Assembly: GCF_900002575.1 (NCBI RefSeq)
Contig: NZ_LN650648.1
Location: 2,975,674-3,039,673, forward strand
Direction: 5' to 3'
DNA length: 64,000 bases
DNA from: Romboutsia hominis
GTDB taxonomy: Bacteria; Bacillota; Clostridia; Peptostreptococcales; Peptostreptococcaceae
The position numbers were made by a program, and so were the translations under genes. Shown here piece after piece: positions 1-9,189 of this stretch (the first letter of the stretch is position 1; each line of letters starts with the position of its first letter). The notes below the pieces were generated by a model. The model was not told the DNA's origin and did not search any database. It saw only the letters and a program-made list of their open reading frames with translations.

Positions 1-318
1 ATAAATAGCATTAAATAATAATTATATTTATTTTAAAATTTTACTAAATATATTATATTCAAAAAATGTAGCATATCTAGGAGTTTTATATATAATAAGA
101 GAAATAAACAAAATAGAAAGAAAGAAATATATGTTAATTTTTAGTACTATGAAGAGTAAAAAATTATTTGTGTAGTATTTTGATGAAAAGATTTATGGGT
201 ATAACTAAAGGGATTATTTAAAACAAAGTTAATATATAAAAAGCATAAGAAAATAAATTATTTGAAAAGTTATTTTTAAAATACAATATAGTTTTACTTT
301 ATACCAGGGAGGGTAACT
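1..318. other. AT-rich stretch without a recognisable gene
   Basis: No ORF of useful length, tRNA or riboswitch motif is visible. I looked for a T-box ahead of cysS and did not see its conserved T-box sequence. The stretch ends in a good ribosome binding site (GGGAGGGT near 306-314) that belongs to the small ORF starting at 319. Confidence 0.5.
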
Positions 319-474
319 ATGTATAGTAATAATAAAGATGATATAAAAAAAGAATTGAAAAGTTTATGTGCAGATTATGTTAACATACTAGAGAAGTTAA
401 AAAAAGAAAAAATTATAAGTGAAGAAACTTATAATACTTGTTCCTTAAAAAAAATTTCATTTTTAGAAGAATAA
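319..474 (+). CDS. small hypothetical protein, 51 aa
   Basis: ATG at 319 follows a strong ribosome binding site (AGGGAGGGTAACT) and the frame stays open for 51 codons to TAA at 472-474. The product is lysine- and glutamate-rich, probably alpha-helical or coiled coil through residues 8-32, with cysteines at 17 and 41 and no signal peptide or membrane segment. I do not recognise a family. It is somewhat reminiscent in size of Spo0E-like regulators, but the S-x-x-x-D signature of that family is missing. It stands alone upstream of the cysS promoter. The ribosome binding site is the main reason to believe it is translated. Confidence 0.5.
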   Translation: MYSNNKDDIKKELKSLCADYVNILEKLKKEKIISEETYNTCSLKKISFLEE

Positions 475-538
475 ACCTATAATTTTTTTGCAATCAGATT
501 TTTTTAAAATCATAAGGACATAATAGTAGTACTATTAA

Positions 539-566
539 TTGTAAAGAATTTAAACTATAATATAAT
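539..566 (+). promoter_or_regulatory. probable sigma-A promoter for cysS
   Basis: TTGTAA at 539-544 and TATAAT at 561-566 are separated by 16 bp. A second overlapping TATAAT lies at 556-561. The start codon of cysS is about 47 bp downstream. Confidence 0.5.
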
Positions 567-612
567 ATATAGATAGTTAAGAAATAATATAACAATCAGT
601 GAGGTGATAAGA

Positions 613-2010
613 GTGAAGTTATACAATACATTAACAAGAACAAAAGAAGAATTTGTTCCATTAGAAGAAGGAAAGGTAAAAATGTATGTGTGTGGACCTA
701 CAGTTTACAACTATATACATATAGGTAATGCTAGACCTTTCATAATGTTTGATACACTTAGAAGATATTTAGAATATAGAGGTTTTGATGTAACTTACGT
801 TCAAAACTTTACAGATGTAGATGATAAAATAATAAAAAGAGGTCATGAAGAAAACATAGCACCAGAAGAAGTGGCTAATAAATACATAAATGAGTATTTT
901 GTTGATGCTGATGGATTAGGAATAAAAAGAGCAGATGTTCATCCTAGAGTAACAGATAACATACAACAAATAATAGATTTTGTTAAGGAATTAGAAGAAA
1001 AAGGATATGCTTATGAATCTAACGGAGATGTATACTTTGACACTAAAAAATTTGAAGGATACGGAAAACTTTCTAAACAAAATCAAGACGATTTAGAAGC
1101 TGGAGCAAGAATAGAAGTTAATAGTCAAAAGAGACATCCAATGGATTTCGTTCTTTGGAAAGCAAAAAAAGAAGGAGAACCAGGATGGGAAAGTCCATGG
1201 GGAGAAGGTAGACCAGGATGGCATATAGAATGTTCAGTTATGTCTAAGAGATACTTAGGTGAAACTATAGATATACATGCTGGAGGTCAAGATTTAACAT
1301 TCCCTCACCATGAAAATGAAATAGCTCAAAGTGAAGCTAGAAGTGGAAAAACTTTCTCTAATTATTGGGTACACAATGGATACATAAACATAAACAATGA
1401 AAAAATGAGTAAATCTCTAGGAAACTTCTTTACAGTAAGAGAGATATCTGAAAAATATGATTTAGAAATAGTAAGATTCTTCATGTTATCTGCACATTAC
1501 AGAAATCCAGTTAACTTCAGTGATGAAATGTTAGCACAAGCTAAAGCAGGGCTTGAAAGACTTTACAATGCTAAAGAAAAATTAGAATTCACAATAGAAA
1601 ACTTAAAAGAAAGTTCTTTAACTGAAGGAGAAAAAGATTTAGTATCTGAATTAAATAGTTACAGAGAAAAGTTTATAAACGCTATGGAAGATGACTTAAA
1701 TACAGCAGATGCAATAAGTGCTATATTTGAATTATCTAAGTTTATAAACACTAATGTAAATGAAAATTCTTCTTTAGAATTTGCTAAATTATGTCTAGAT
1801 GAATTTAATGAATTAACTTCTGTATTAAATATAGTTAATAAGAAAAATGATGATATATTAGATGAAGAAATAGAAAATCTTATACAAAAAAGAGTAGATG
1901 CTAAGAAAAATAAAGATTATAAATTAGCAGATGATATAAGACAAGAGTTATTAGAAAAAGGCATAATACTAGAAGATACTAGACAAGGAACTAAGTGGAA
2001 GAGAGCATAA
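613..2010 (+). CDS. cysS: cysteinyl-tRNA synthetase
   Basis: Class I aminoacyl-tRNA synthetase that charges tRNA-Cys in the cytoplasm. I chose the GTG at 613 (465 aa, beginning [10 protein letters not shown]) because GAGGTG at 601-606 is a correctly spaced ribosome binding site; the upstream in-frame GTG at 604 lies inside that site. Visible signatures are the zinc cysteine C27 in YVCGPTVYN, the HIGN version of the HIGH motif at residues 36-39, the ECSVM and HHENE zinc-ligand segments, and the KMSKS loop. Length is normal for the family. The stop is followed 2 bp later by mrnC, so the two are probably translationally coupled, as in other Firmicutes. Confidence 0.97.
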   Translation: MKLYNTLTRTKEEFVPLEEGKVKMYVCGPTVYNYIHIGNARPFIMFDTLRRYLEYRGFDVTYVQNFTDVDDKIIKRGHEENIAPEEVANKYINEYFVDADGLGIKRADVHPRVTDNIQQIIDFVKELEEKGYAYESNGDVYFDTKKFEGYGKLSKQNQDDLEAGARIEVNSQKRHPMDFVLWKAKKEGEPGWESPWGEGRPGWHIECSVMSKRYLGETIDIHAGGQDLTFPHHENEIAQSEARSGKTFSNYWVHNGYININNEKMSKSLGNFFTVREISEKYDLEIVRFFMLSAHYRNPVNFSDEMLAQAKAGLERLYNAKEKLEFTIENLKESSLTEGEKDLVSELNSYREKFINAMEDDLNTADAISAIFELSKFINTNVNENSSLEFAKLCLDEFNELTSVLNIVNKKNDDILDEEIENLIQKRVDAKKNKDYKLADDIRQELLEKGIILEDTRQGTKWKRA

Positions 2011-2012
2011 TT

Positions 2013-2408
2013 ATGAATAGAACGGAATTAATAACAATGTCTCCATTAGTATTAGCCTATATAGGTGATACAATATATGAGTCATATATAAGAGAGTATC
2101 TAATAAGAAAGAACATCAACAAAAAGGTCAATGACCTTCACAAGTCAGCTATAAAGTATGTTAATGCTAAGGCACAGGCGACAGTAATGCATGAAATAGA
2201 AGATGAGTTAAGTGAAGATGAATTAAGAATCTACAAAAGAGGTAGAAATCAAAAATCTCATACTTCTCCTAAAAATGCAGATATTATAGACTATAAATGT
2301 GCAACTGGGTTCGAAGCTTTAGTGGGATATCTACATTTAGGCGGAGAGAAAGATAGGCTTGACTACATAGTTGAAAAAGGCATAAATATCATAGAAAAAA
2401 ATATGTAA
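2013..2408 (+). CDS. mrnC: Mini-ribonuclease III (23S rRNA maturation)
   Basis: Mini-III is a dimeric RNase III-fold enzyme lacking the double-stranded RNA-binding domain. In Bacillus it trims 23S rRNA precursor ends. The 131-aa product carries the family's LAYIGDTIYE segment with the catalytic aspartate and the RGRNQKSHT region near the middle. A longer frame opens at a GTG at 1995 inside cysS, but the ATG at 2013 gives the usual N-terminus and a purine-rich site lies about 8 bp upstream. The gene sits in the cysS operon and ends at an intrinsic terminator. The three rRNA operons in this same window would supply its substrate. Confidence 0.93.
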   Translation: MNRTELITMSPLVLAYIGDTIYESYIREYLIRKNINKKVNDLHKSAIKYVNAKAQATVMHEIEDELSEDELRIYKRGRNQKSHTSPKNADIIDYKCATGFEALVGYLHLGGEKDRLDYIVEKGINIIEKNM

Positions 2409-2436
2409 AGGTATTGTTAAAAACAATACCTTTTTA
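2408..2436 (+). terminator. intrinsic terminator after cysS-mrnC
   Basis: Stem AAGGTATTGTT / AACAATACCTT with a short A-rich loop, followed by a run of T. It lies immediately after the mrnC stop codon. Confidence 0.85.
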
Positions 2437-2542
2437 TATACGAGTATATATACTTTTTTATGATAGACAAAATAAATAAAAAAATATAATTTTAATATTG
2501 TATAATAAAAAATATGAATATTTTAAGGAAGAGGTTTTAGAG

Positions 2543-3301
2543 ATGAAAGTAAAATTATTAGCACATACACCAGAACCAGAAAAGGTAATATCAATGGCTG
2601 CAAAACTATGTTATTCAGCAGTAGGGGTGGATCAAATAGAAGAAAATCTAACAGATGAATCGGTAGATAGATTTCTAAATATGTTAATAAATATAGGGCA
2701 TGAATCTCCATTAGAGCATGTATCATTTACATTTGCAGTTGAAGGAATATCAAGAGCTTGTTCTCACCAATTAGTTAGACATCGTATAGCAAGCTATTCA
2801 CAACAAAGTCAAAGGTATGTAAAGTTAGATCAATTTGAGTATATAGTACCACCAGAGATAGAAGCAGTAAAAGAAGCTAAAGAAGTATTTATACAAGCTA
2901 TGGAAGAAGATCAAAAATCATATGATAAATTAGTGGATATATTATTTGATAAACATTATAATAATATGATAAAAGATGGAAAAAATGAAAAAGAAGCTAA
3001 AAGACAAGCTGAAAAGAAAGCAATAGAAGATGCTAGATATGTATTTCCTAATGCATGTGAAACAAAAGTAGTATTTACTATGAATACAAGAAGTTTATAT
3101 AATTTCTTAAATCATAGATGCTGTGAGAGGGCACAATGGGAAATAAGAGAGCTATCAATAGAAATGCTAAGACAATTAAAGCAAGTAGCTCCAATCTTAT
3201 TTAAAAATATAGGACCTAAATGTGTAAAAGGACCTTGCCCAGAAGGTAACATGACATGTGGGAATATAGTTCAGATAAGAGACAAGTTTAAAAATTTATA
3301 G
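2543..3301 (+). CDS. thyX: flavin-dependent thymidylate synthase
   Basis: ThyX makes dTMP from dUMP using FAD, NADPH and methylene-tetrahydrofolate. The 252-aa protein contains the diagnostic motif [14 protein letters not shown] (RHRx7S), which binds dUMP and FAD. The C-terminal region has several cysteines ([13 protein letters not shown]). I chose ATG 2543 because AAGGAAGAGG lies 8 bp upstream; an in-frame ATG at 2498 has no ribosome binding site. The following gene starts 12 bp after the stop. The presence of ThyX fits an anaerobe; whether ThyA exists elsewhere cannot be seen here. Confidence 0.96.
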   Translation: MKVKLLAHTPEPEKVISMAAKLCYSAVGVDQIEENLTDESVDRFLNMLINIGHESPLEHVSFTFAVEGISRACSHQLVRHRIASYSQQSQRYVKLDQFEYIVPPEIEAVKEAKEVFIQAMEEDQKSYDKLVDILFDKHYNNMIKDGKNEKEAKRQAEKKAIEDARYVFPNACETKVVFTMNTRSLYNFLNHRCCERAQWEIRELSIEMLRQLKQVAPILFKNIGPKCVKGPCPEGNMTCGNIVQIRDKFKNL

Positions 3302-3313
3302 GCGGTGAAAGAA

Positions 3314-4048
3314 TTGGCAAGTATAGAAGGTAGAAATCCTGTAATAGAAGCAATAAAAAATGGTAGAGAAATAGATAAGATAATGGTATCTAACTCTGCA
3401 AAAGAAGGATCAATAAAAAAAATAATAGCAATGGCTAAAGAAAAGAACATAATAGTTCAATATGTTGATAAGCATAAATTAGATGAAATTAGTACAAGTC
3501 ACTCTCATCAAGGTGTAATAGCTCAAGTAAGTGAACTTAAGTATTGGGAATTAGATGATTTAATAGATAGTGTTAAAGAAAAAGGAGAAGATCCATTTTT
3601 TATAATACTAGATGAAATAACAGACCCTCACAATTTAGGTTCAATAATTAGAACAGCAGATGCAGTTGGAGCTCATGGGGTTATAATACCAAAAAGAAGA
3701 TCAGTTCACGTTACCCCAGTAGTTGCTAAAGCATCAGCAGGAGCTGTAGAATATGTACCTATATGTAAGGTAACTAATATAGTTAATACGATAAAGAGAC
3801 TAAAAGAAGAAGGACTATGGATAGCAGCAGCTGATATGGATGGACAAGTATTTTATGAGCAAAACCTTACAGGTTCAATAGGTCTTGTAATAGGAAGTGA
3901 AGGTTTTGGTATATCTAGATTAGTTAAACAAAACTGCGACTTCACTATAAAAATGCCTATGATAGGTAATGTTACATCGCTAAATGCATCTGTAGCAGGT
4001 GGAATACTTCTTTATGAGATATTTAAACAAAGATCAGGTGTAAAATAA
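3314..4048 (+). CDS. rlmB: 23S rRNA 2'-O-methyltransferase, SpoU family (RlmB/TrmH type)
   Basis: SAM-dependent ribose methylase of the SPOUT class. The N-terminal 75 residues form the substrate-binding domain (IEGRNPVIEAI). The C-terminal knotted domain shows motif 1 DPHNLGSIIRTADA, motif 2 IGSEGFGIS and motif 3 SLNASVAGGILLYE. RlmB methylates G2251 of 23S rRNA in E. coli; the exact target here is inferred. I prefer the TTG at 3314 (244 aa) because AGGCGGTG lies 6 bp upstream; the GTG at 3305 overlaps that site. It belongs to the thyX-rlmB-yacP run with tiny gaps. Confidence 0.93.
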   Translation: MASIEGRNPVIEAIKNGREIDKIMVSNSAKEGSIKKIIAMAKEKNIIVQYVDKHKLDEISTSHSHQGVIAQVSELKYWELDDLIDSVKEKGEDPFFIILDEITDPHNLGSIIRTADAVGAHGVIIPKRRSVHVTPVVAKASAGAVEYVPICKVTNIVNTIKRLKEEGLWIAAADMDGQVFYEQNLTGSIGLVIGSEGFGISRLVKQNCDFTIKMPMIGNVTSLNASVAGGILLYEIFKQRSGVK

Positions 4049-4049
4049 A

Positions 4050-4577
4050 TTGAGAAGAAATGTAAAAAGTTATCTAATAATAGATGGTTACAATATAATA
4101 AACGCATGGGATGAATTAAAGGACATTGCTCAAACAAGTCTAGAAAGTGCTAGGGAAAAATTAATAGACATAATAATCGAATATGCTGAATTTACAGGAA
4201 GAAAAGCTATAATAGTGTTTGATGCATATAATGTAAAGCATAGTAGAGAAACTGTAGAAGACAGGAAATATATAACTGTGGTATACACTAGAGAGCATCA
4301 AACTGCAGATAGCTACATAGAAAAATTTATAAGTACTCTTTCCAGATACGACGATATAAAAGTTGCTACAAATGATTATGCAGAACAGCAAATTATTTTA
4401 GGAAAAGGAGCAACAAGAATATCTGCCAGAGAGTTAAAGTTAGACTTAGACAAAGCTAAGTCGAATATAAGGGAAAAAAACAGTAGTAACCAAAAAAAGA
4501 TACAGCGAAATTGGTTAGAAGAAAGATTAGATAAAGAGACATTGTCGAAACTTGAGAACATTCGTAGAATGCATTGA
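4050..4577 (+). CDS. yacP: NYN-domain RNA-binding ribonuclease-like protein (YacP/Rae1)
   Basis: 175 aa with the PIN-like NYN fold: the LIIDGYNIINAW start supplies the first acidic residue, VFDAYNV the next, and SYIEKF and VATNDY segments follow. The Bacillus homologue Rae1 is a ribosome-associated endoribonuclease that cuts mRNA in the A site; that activity is transferred by homology. The start is TTG at 4050, 1 bp after the rlmB stop, with AGGTG about 10 bp upstream. The C-terminal third is charged and probably helical. The end of the gene overlaps the sigH promoter. Confidence 0.88.
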   Translation: MRRNVKSYLIIDGYNIINAWDELKDIAQTSLESAREKLIDIIIEYAEFTGRKAIIVFDAYNVKHSRETVEDRKYITVVYTREHQTADSYIEKFISTLSRYDDIKVATNDYAEQQIILGKGATRISARELKLDLDKAKSNIREKNSSNQKKIQRNWLEERLDKETLSKLENIRRMH

Positions 4578-4603
4578 AATTACTAAAATTATTCGCTTAT
4601 AAT
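4574..4603 (+). promoter_or_regulatory. sigma-A-type promoter for sigH
   Basis: TTGAAA at 4574-4579 and a perfect TATAAT at 4598-4603 are 18 bp apart. The -35 box overlaps the yacP stop codon, so sigH can be expressed independently of the upstream operon. Confidence 0.75.
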
Positions 4604-4638
4604 ATAGCTATGAAAATGTTTTATTGGGGGAGATTTAC

Positions 4639-5286
4639 ATGTTCGTAGCTAATGACGAAAAATATGGGTTAATAGATAATTCGCAACAAGATGAGTATGA
4701 AATAGTATTAAAAGCGAGTAAGGGGGATACAATAGCATTAGAATATATTATAAAAAAATATAAAAATTTCGTTAAAGCAAAAGCGAAATCATATTTTTTA
4801 ATAGGGGCAGACAAAGAAGATATAATACAAGAAGGTATGATAGGTTTATACAAAGCAGTTAGAGATTTTGATGCTACTAAAACAAATTCTTTTAGAGGAT
4901 TTGCTGAAATATGCATAACTAGACAAATAATAACTGCTATAAAAACAGCAACTAGGCAAAAACATATACCGTTAAATTCCTACATATCATTAAATAAACC
5001 GATATATGATGAGGAGTCTGATAGAACTCTTTTAGATATAATAGCAACAAGCATAGTTAGTGATCCAGAAGAGCTTATAATAAGTAAAGAGGAGCTAAAA
5101 CACATTCAAAGTAAGATGGATGAGCTTTTAAGTGATCTAGAACAAGAAGTATTAGAACTATACTTAAATGGTAAGTCTTATCAGTATATAGCAGACAAGC
5201 TTGGAAGAGATGTAAAATCAATAGATAATGCTCTTCAAAGAGTCAAGAGAAAATTAGAAAAACATCTTGAAAACAGGAATAATTAA
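4639..5286 (+). CDS. sigH: RNA polymerase sigma-H factor (sporulation/early stationary phase)
   Basis: Sigma-70-family protein of 215 aa. Region 2 is visible (YIIKKYKNFVKAKAKSY, DIIQEGMIGLYKAVRDFD), followed by the promoter-melting aromatic segment and a C-terminal region 4 helix-turn-helix (YLNGKSYQYIADKLGRDVKS). Gene position between yacP and tuf/secE/nusG is the classic sigH (spo0H) locus of spore formers. ATG 4639 is used because GGGGGAG ends 6 bp upstream. Sigma-H directs early sporulation genes under Spo0A control in relatives. Confidence 0.96.
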   Translation: MFVANDEKYGLIDNSQQDEYEIVLKASKGDTIALEYIIKKYKNFVKAKAKSYFLIGADKEDIIQEGMIGLYKAVRDFDATKTNSFRGFAEICITRQIITAIKTATRQKHIPLNSYISLNKPIYDEESDRTLLDIIATSIVSDPEELIISKEELKHIQSKMDELLSDLEQEVLELYLNGKSYQYIADKLGRDVKSIDNALQRVKRKLEKHLENRNN

Positions 5287-5355
5287 TAGTAAAATACTTA
5301 TCATAAGCTTAATGTAAGCTATAACTAATAATATAAAAACAGGAGGTATTTCAAA

Positions 5356-6549
5356 ATGGCTAAAGCTAAATTTGAAAGAAATAAACCACATGTTAATATA
5401 GGAACTATAGGTCACGTTGACCACGGTAAAACTACATTAACAGCTGCAATAACAAAAACTTTATTCGATAGATATCAATTAGGAGAAGCAGTAGATTTCG
5501 CTAACATAGATAAAGCTCCAGAAGAAAGAGAAAGAGGAATCACAATATCAACTGCTCACGTTGAATACGAAACTCCAAACAGACACTACGCACACGTTGA
5601 CTGTCCAGGACATGCTGACTACGTTAAGAACATGATAACAGGAGCAGCTCAAATGGATGGTGCTATATTAGTTTGTTCAGCAACTGATGGACCAATGCCT
5701 CAAACAAGAGAGCATATATTATTATCAAGACAAGTTGGTGTACCATACATAGTAGTATTCTTAAACAAGTGTGATATGGTAGACGACGAAGAATTATTAG
5801 AGTTAGTTGAAATGGAAGTTAGAGACTTATTAAATGAGTACGAATTCCCAGGAGATGACACTCCAATAGTAAGAGGATCTGCTTTAATGGCATTACAAGA
5901 TTCTTCTTCAGAGTGGGGAGACAAAATAGTTGAATTATTCGAGCAAATAGATGAATATATACCAGCTCCAGAAAGAGACGTTGACAAAGACTTCTTAATG
6001 CCAGTAGAAGACGTATTCTCTATAACAGGTAGAGGAACAGTTGCTACAGGTAGAGTTGAAAGAGGAGTATTAAAGGTTCAAGACGAAGTTGAAATAGTAG
6101 GACTTGCTGACGAGCCAAGAAAAGTTGTAGTAACAGGAGTAGAAATGTTCAGAAAGTTATTAGACCAAGCACAAGCTGGAGATAACATAGGAGCATTAAT
6201 AAGAGGTGTACAAAGAAATGAAATAGAAAGAGGACAAGTTATGGCTAAGCCAGGAACAGTTAAGCCTCACACTAAGTTCAATGCAGAAGTATACGTTCTT
6301 AAAAAAGAAGAAGGTGGAAGACATACTCCATTCTTCGATGGATACAGACCACAATTCTACTTCAGAACAACTGACGTAACAGGAACTTGTAAGTTACCAG
6401 AAGGTACAGAAATGGTTATGCCTGGAGATAACATACAAATGACTATAGAGTTAATAAACTCAATAGCAATAGAAGAAGGATTAAGATTCGCGATAAGAGA
6501 AGGTGGAAGAACAGTAGCATCAGGTGTTGTTGCTTCTATAATAGAGTAA
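5356..6549 (+). CDS. tuf: elongation factor Tu, copy 1
   Basis: GTPase that delivers aminoacyl-tRNA to the ribosome. 397 aa, with G1 [10 protein letters not shown]3 DCPGHADYV and G4 NKCDMVD, then the two beta-barrel domains ending [11 protein letters not shown]. Its protein is identical to the second copy at 21126, and the DNA is almost identical, including the AGGAGGTATTTCAAA leader and about 30 bp after the stop. That points to gene conversion between the copies. It lies between sigH and the secE-nusG cluster, not in the str operon, and ends at its own terminator. Confidence 0.98.
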   Translation: MAKAKFERNKPHVNIGTIGHVDHGKTTLTAAITKTLFDRYQLGEAVDFANIDKAPEERERGITISTAHVEYETPNRHYAHVDCPGHADYVKNMITGAAQMDGAILVCSATDGPMPQTREHILLSRQVGVPYIVVFLNKCDMVDDEELLELVEMEVRDLLNEYEFPGDDTPIVRGSALMALQDSSSEWGDKIVELFEQIDEYIPAPERDVDKDFLMPVEDVFSITGRGTVATGRVERGVLKVQDEVEIVGLADEPRKVVVTGVEMFRKLLDQAQAGDNIGALIRGVQRNEIERGQVMAKPGTVKPHTKFNAEVYVLKKEEGGRHTPFFDGYRPQFYFRTTDVTGTCKLPEGTEMVMPGDNIQMTIELINSIAIEEGLRFAIREGGRTVASGVVASIIE

Positions 6550-6578
6550 TCTTTTCTTAGGTGATTAATCTATAGATA

Positions 6579-6608
6579 AAAGAGGGGTTTTAACCCCCTC
6601 TTTTTTTA
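6579..6608 (+). terminator. intrinsic terminator after tuf copy 1
   Basis: AGAGGGGTT pairs with AACCCCCTCT (one unpaired C), followed by TTTTTTT. Confidence 0.88.
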
Positions 6609-6629
6609 AAGAGAGAAACCACAAAAACA

Positions 6630-6658
6630 TTGACACCACTATAATTTTGTGATAACTT
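6630..6658 (+). promoter_or_regulatory. possible promoter for rpmG-secE-nusG
   Basis: A perfect TTGACA at 6630-6635 is followed 17 bp later by TAACTT at 6653-6658, which is weak but preceded by an extended TG element. It is the best candidate in the 219-bp gap between the tuf terminator and rpmG. The rest of the gap is AT-rich with a small AGGTAATAATACCT hairpin. Confidence 0.45.
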
Positions 6659-6768
6659 ATACAAGGTAATGATTCAGGAAGGTAATAATACCTCAATAAA
6701 TAATTAAGGTGTTATATTATTATATATATATTAATTATTATTGCATAAAAAAGTTGGAGGTGTAGCAG

Positions 6769-6918
6769 ATGAGAGTTAAAGTAACTTTAGCATGTACAGA
6801 GTGTAATCAAAGAAACTACAACACTACTAAGAACAAGAAAAACAACCCAGACAGAATAGAATTACAAAAATACTGTAGATTCTGTAAGAAGCACACTACT
6901 CACAAAGAAACAAAATAG
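6769..6918 (+). CDS. rpmG: 50S ribosomal protein L33, zinc-binding form
   Basis: 49 aa, beginning [12 protein letters not shown]. Cysteine pairs at 9/12 and 36/39 (CTEC and CRFC) form the zinc ribbon, so this is the C+ type. GGAGGTG lies 8 bp before the ATG. Position just upstream of secE and nusG is conserved across Firmicutes. Zinc-free paralogues, when present in relatives, allow zinc sparing; none is visible in this window. Confidence 0.95.
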   Translation: MRVKVTLACTECNQRNYNTTKNKKNNPDRIELQKYCRFCKKHTTHKETK

Positions 6919-6940
6919 TTTTTTATAAGGAGTGGATTAA

Positions 6941-7165
6941 ATGGCTGCCCAAGCAAATCAAGGCGCAGGAACTAAGAAAAAGAGAACTGGTTTAGTATCT
7001 TATATAAAAGAAACAAAACAAGAACTTAGTAGAGTTTCATGGCCAAGTAGGAAAGAATTACTTAAAAATACAGGGGTAGTTTTAACTGTAGTTATTTCAT
7101 CTACTATATTAGTGTGGGTTTTAGATAGTGTATTATCTGGTGCACTAGGGCTGATACTAAAATAG
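6941..7165 (+). CDS. secE: preprotein translocase subunit SecE
   Basis: 74 aa, the short single-span form typical of Gram-positives. A charged N-terminus leads into the conserved amphipathic segment ETKQELSRVSWPSRKEL. One transmembrane helix follows (roughly residues 46-72). SecE clamps SecY in the membrane; SecY is encoded at 32220. AAGGAG precedes the start. The gene is 15 bp ahead of nusG. Confidence 0.95.
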   Translation: MAAQANQGAGTKKKRTGLVSYIKETKQELSRVSWPSRKELLKNTGVVLTVVISSTILVWVLDSVLSGALGLILK

Positions 7166-7180
7166 AAAAGGAGAATCAAA

Positions 7181-7723
7181 ATGTCGGAATTACAAGAAGC
7201 AAGATGGTATGTTGCACATACTTATTCAGGACATGAGAATAAGGTTAAAGCTACGATAGAAAAAGCTGTAAAAACTAGAGGTATGGAAGACTACATAAAG
7301 CAAGTAGTTGTACCTACTGAAGATGTAGTTGAAACTACTAAAACAGGGAAAGAAAAAACTAGACAACGTAAGATATTTCCAGGTTATGTTCTAGTAAAAA
7401 TGATAATCACTGATGAATCTTGGTATGTCGTAAGAAATACTAAGGGAGTTACTGGATTTGTTGGACCAGGGTCTAAGCCAGTACCATTAAGTGAAGATGA
7501 AGTACTAGCTATGGGCATAGAATTAACTGAACCTAAAATAGGTAACAGCGATATCGACTTAGAAATAGGAGATGCTGTTGAAGTTTCAAACGGACCATTC
7601 GCTGGACAAGTAGGTACAGTTGAAGCGATAGACGTAGAAGCTAAAGAAGTTAAAGTGTGCATAGATGCATTTGGAAAGAAGACTCTATTTGTTGTAGAGT
7701 CAGATAGTATAGAGAAATTATAA
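7181..7723 (+). CDS. nusG: transcription termination/antitermination factor NusG
   Basis: 180 aa. The N-terminal NGN domain starts ARWYVAHTYSGHENKV and includes the RKIFPGYVLVKM RNA-polymerase contact segment. The C-terminal KOW domain lies at about residues 125-178 (IGDAVEVSNGPFAGQVGTVE). NusG tunes pausing and, with boxA-type sites, rRNA transcription. Cotranscribed with secE and followed by rplK. Confidence 0.97.
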   Translation: MSELQEARWYVAHTYSGHENKVKATIEKAVKTRGMEDYIKQVVVPTEDVVETTKTGKEKTRQRKIFPGYVLVKMIITDESWYVVRNTKGVTGFVGPGSKPVPLSEDEVLAMGIELTEPKIGNSDIDLEIGDAVEVSNGPFAGQVGTVEAIDVEAKEVKVCIDAFGKKTLFVVESDSIEKL

Positions 7724-7759
7724 TAGTTACTCAAATATAAAAATAAGGAGGTACGAAAA

Positions 7760-8185
7760 ATGGCTAAAAAAGTTATAGGTCAAATAAAATTACAAATACC
7801 TGCAGGAAAGGCTACTCCAGCACCACCAGTTGGTCCAGCATTAGGACAACACGGTGTTAACATAATGGGATTCACAAAAGAATTCAATGCTAAGACTGCA
7901 GATCAAGCTGGAATGATAATACCAGTTGTTATAACTGTATACCAAGATAGATCATTCTCATTCATAACAAAAACTCCACCAGCTGCAGTATTATTAAAGA
8001 AAGCTGCTGGTTTAGATACTGCATCAGGAGAACCAAACAAGAAGAAGGTTGCTACTTTATCTTCAGCTAAGATAAGAGAAATAGCTGAATTAAAGATGCC
8101 TGACTTAAACGCTGCTTCAGTAGAATCTGCTATGAGAATGATAGCTGGTACTGCAAGAAGTATGGGAATCGTTGTAGAAGACTAA
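7760..8185 (+). CDS. rplK: 50S ribosomal protein L11
   Basis: 141 aa of normal length. It contains the proline-rich N-terminal segment [19 protein letters not shown] and the C-terminal rRNA-binding domain ([12 protein letters not shown]). L11 forms the GTPase-associated centre with the L10-L12 stalk and is needed for RelA-type stringent activation. AAGGAGGT precedes the ATG. Confidence 0.98.
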   Translation: MAKKVIGQIKLQIPAGKATPAPPVGPALGQHGVNIMGFTKEFNAKTADQAGMIIPVVITVYQDRSFSFITKTPPAAVLLKKAAGLDTASGEPNKKKVATLSSAKIREIAELKMPDLNAASVESAMRMIAGTARSMGIVVED

Positions 8186-8201
8186 TTTCAAATAAATTAG
8201 A

Positions 8202-8218
8202 CACTTCTTTAAGAAGTG
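8202..8218 (+). repeat. perfect hairpin between rplK and rplA
   Basis: CACTTCTT and AAGAAGTG pair around a single T (8 bp arms), followed by GGGAGG but no T run. It may be a processing site or a translational element for L1. In E. coli L1 represses the rplK-rplA mRNA; whether this hairpin does so is not known. Confidence 0.6.
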
Positions 8219-8261
8219 GGAGGTTTAAAAACCGAATATAACCACAAGGAGGAAAATAAAA

Positions 8262-8960
8262 ATGGCTAAAAAAGCAAAGAAATATGTAGAAGCATTAAGC
8301 AAAGTAGACAGAGCTAAATTCTACGATGCTACAGAAGCTTTAGCATTAGTTAGTGAAATAGCTACTGCTAAGTTCGATGAGACTGTTGAAGCTCATATAA
8401 AATTAGGTGTTGACTCAAGACACGCTGATCAACAAGTTAGAGGTGCTGTAGTATTACCTCACGGAACTGGTAAAACTAAGAAAGTTTTAGTTTTCGCTAA
8501 AGGTGAAAAAGCTAAGGAAGCTGAACAAGCTGGAGCTGACTTTGTAGGAGCTGAAGAATTAGTTCAAAAAATACAAGGTGAAAACTGGTTTGATTTCGAT
8601 ATAGTTGTTGCTACTCCAGACATGATGGGTGTAGTTGGTAGATTAGGTAGAGTATTAGGACCTAAAGGTTTAATGCCAAACCCTAAATCAGGAACAGTTA
8701 CATTTGATGTAGCTAAAGCTATAGATGAAATAAAAGCAGGTAAAGTTGAGTACAGATTAGACAAAACTAACATAATACACGTTCCAGTAGGAAAAGTATC
8801 ATTTGGTGGAGAAAAGTTAGCTGAAAACTTTGCAACTTTAATGGAAGCAATAGTTAAAGCTAAGCCAGCTGCTGCTAAAGGACAATACTTAAGAAGTATA
8901 ACAGTTGCATCTACTATGGGACCTGGAGTTAAAATAAACCCAGCTAAAATAGCAGAATAA
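8262..8960 (+). CDS. rplA: 50S ribosomal protein L1
   Basis: 232 aa with the two-domain L1 fold. Conserved segments include [30 protein letters not shown] and GTVTFDV. L1 forms the mobile stalk at the E site. CAAGGAGGA precedes the ATG. A separate promoter for rplJL begins 10 bp after the stop. Confidence 0.98.
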   Translation: MAKKAKKYVEALSKVDRAKFYDATEALALVSEIATAKFDETVEAHIKLGVDSRHADQQVRGAVVLPHGTGKTKKVLVFAKGEKAKEAEQAGADFVGAEELVQKIQGENWFDFDIVVATPDMMGVVGRLGRVLGPKGLMPNPKSGTVTFDVAKAIDEIKAGKVEYRLDKTNIIHVPVGKVSFGGEKLAENFATLMEAIVKAKPAAAKGQYLRSITVASTMGPGVKINPAKIAE

Positions 8961-8969
8961 TAAAAACTG

Positions 8970-8998
8970 TTGACATGGCTAAACAAAAATGTTAATAT
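8970..8998 (+). promoter_or_regulatory. promoter for rplJ-rplL
   Basis: TTGACA at 8970-8975, a 17-bp spacer, and TAATAT at 8993-8998. It drives the L10 leader RNA. Confidence 0.75.
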
Positions 8999-9019
8999 AA
9001 CATTTGTTGATATAAAAAA

Positions 9020-9134
9020 GAATAGATTTGCCGTAGACAGTAGGTGCTTAAGGGCTTAATATCCTACCGAGGTTTTAGATAAATTGAAATTACTAAAGCT
9101 TTTGTTGTCTACTTTTAGACACGAAAGCTTTTTT
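9020..9134 (+). ncRNA. L10 leader (ribosomal protein autoregulatory RNA) with attenuator
   Basis: Structured 5' leader at the position of the Firmicute L10 leader. It has the typical GCCGTAGACAGTAGG segment and then a terminator-like helix (AAAGCTTTTGT ... ACGAAAGCTTTTTT, 9095-9134). In related bacteria the L10-L12 complex binds this leader and favours termination when in excess. The family assignment is by recognition of sequence and position. Confidence 0.8.
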
Positions 9135-9189
9135 AAATGAGATTGCGGCGAATACTAAACCTAATCAGGTGAAGGAGGTGCACATCTAG

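Noticed and set aside
1..612. T-box riboswitch controlling cysS
   Set aside because: No T-box sequence, specifier stem or antiterminator could be found, and there is no terminator close to the start codon.
4161..4391. Minus-strand ORF opposite yacP, and the many similar antisense ORFs across the ribosomal genes
   Set aside because: They lie entirely inside confident plus-strand genes, have no ribosome binding sites or family features, and result from the AT-rich codon use of the true frame.
5356..6549. tuf duplication as evidence of a mobile element
   Set aside because: No terminal repeats, transposase or target duplication. Two tuf copies are common and the similarity fits gene conversion.
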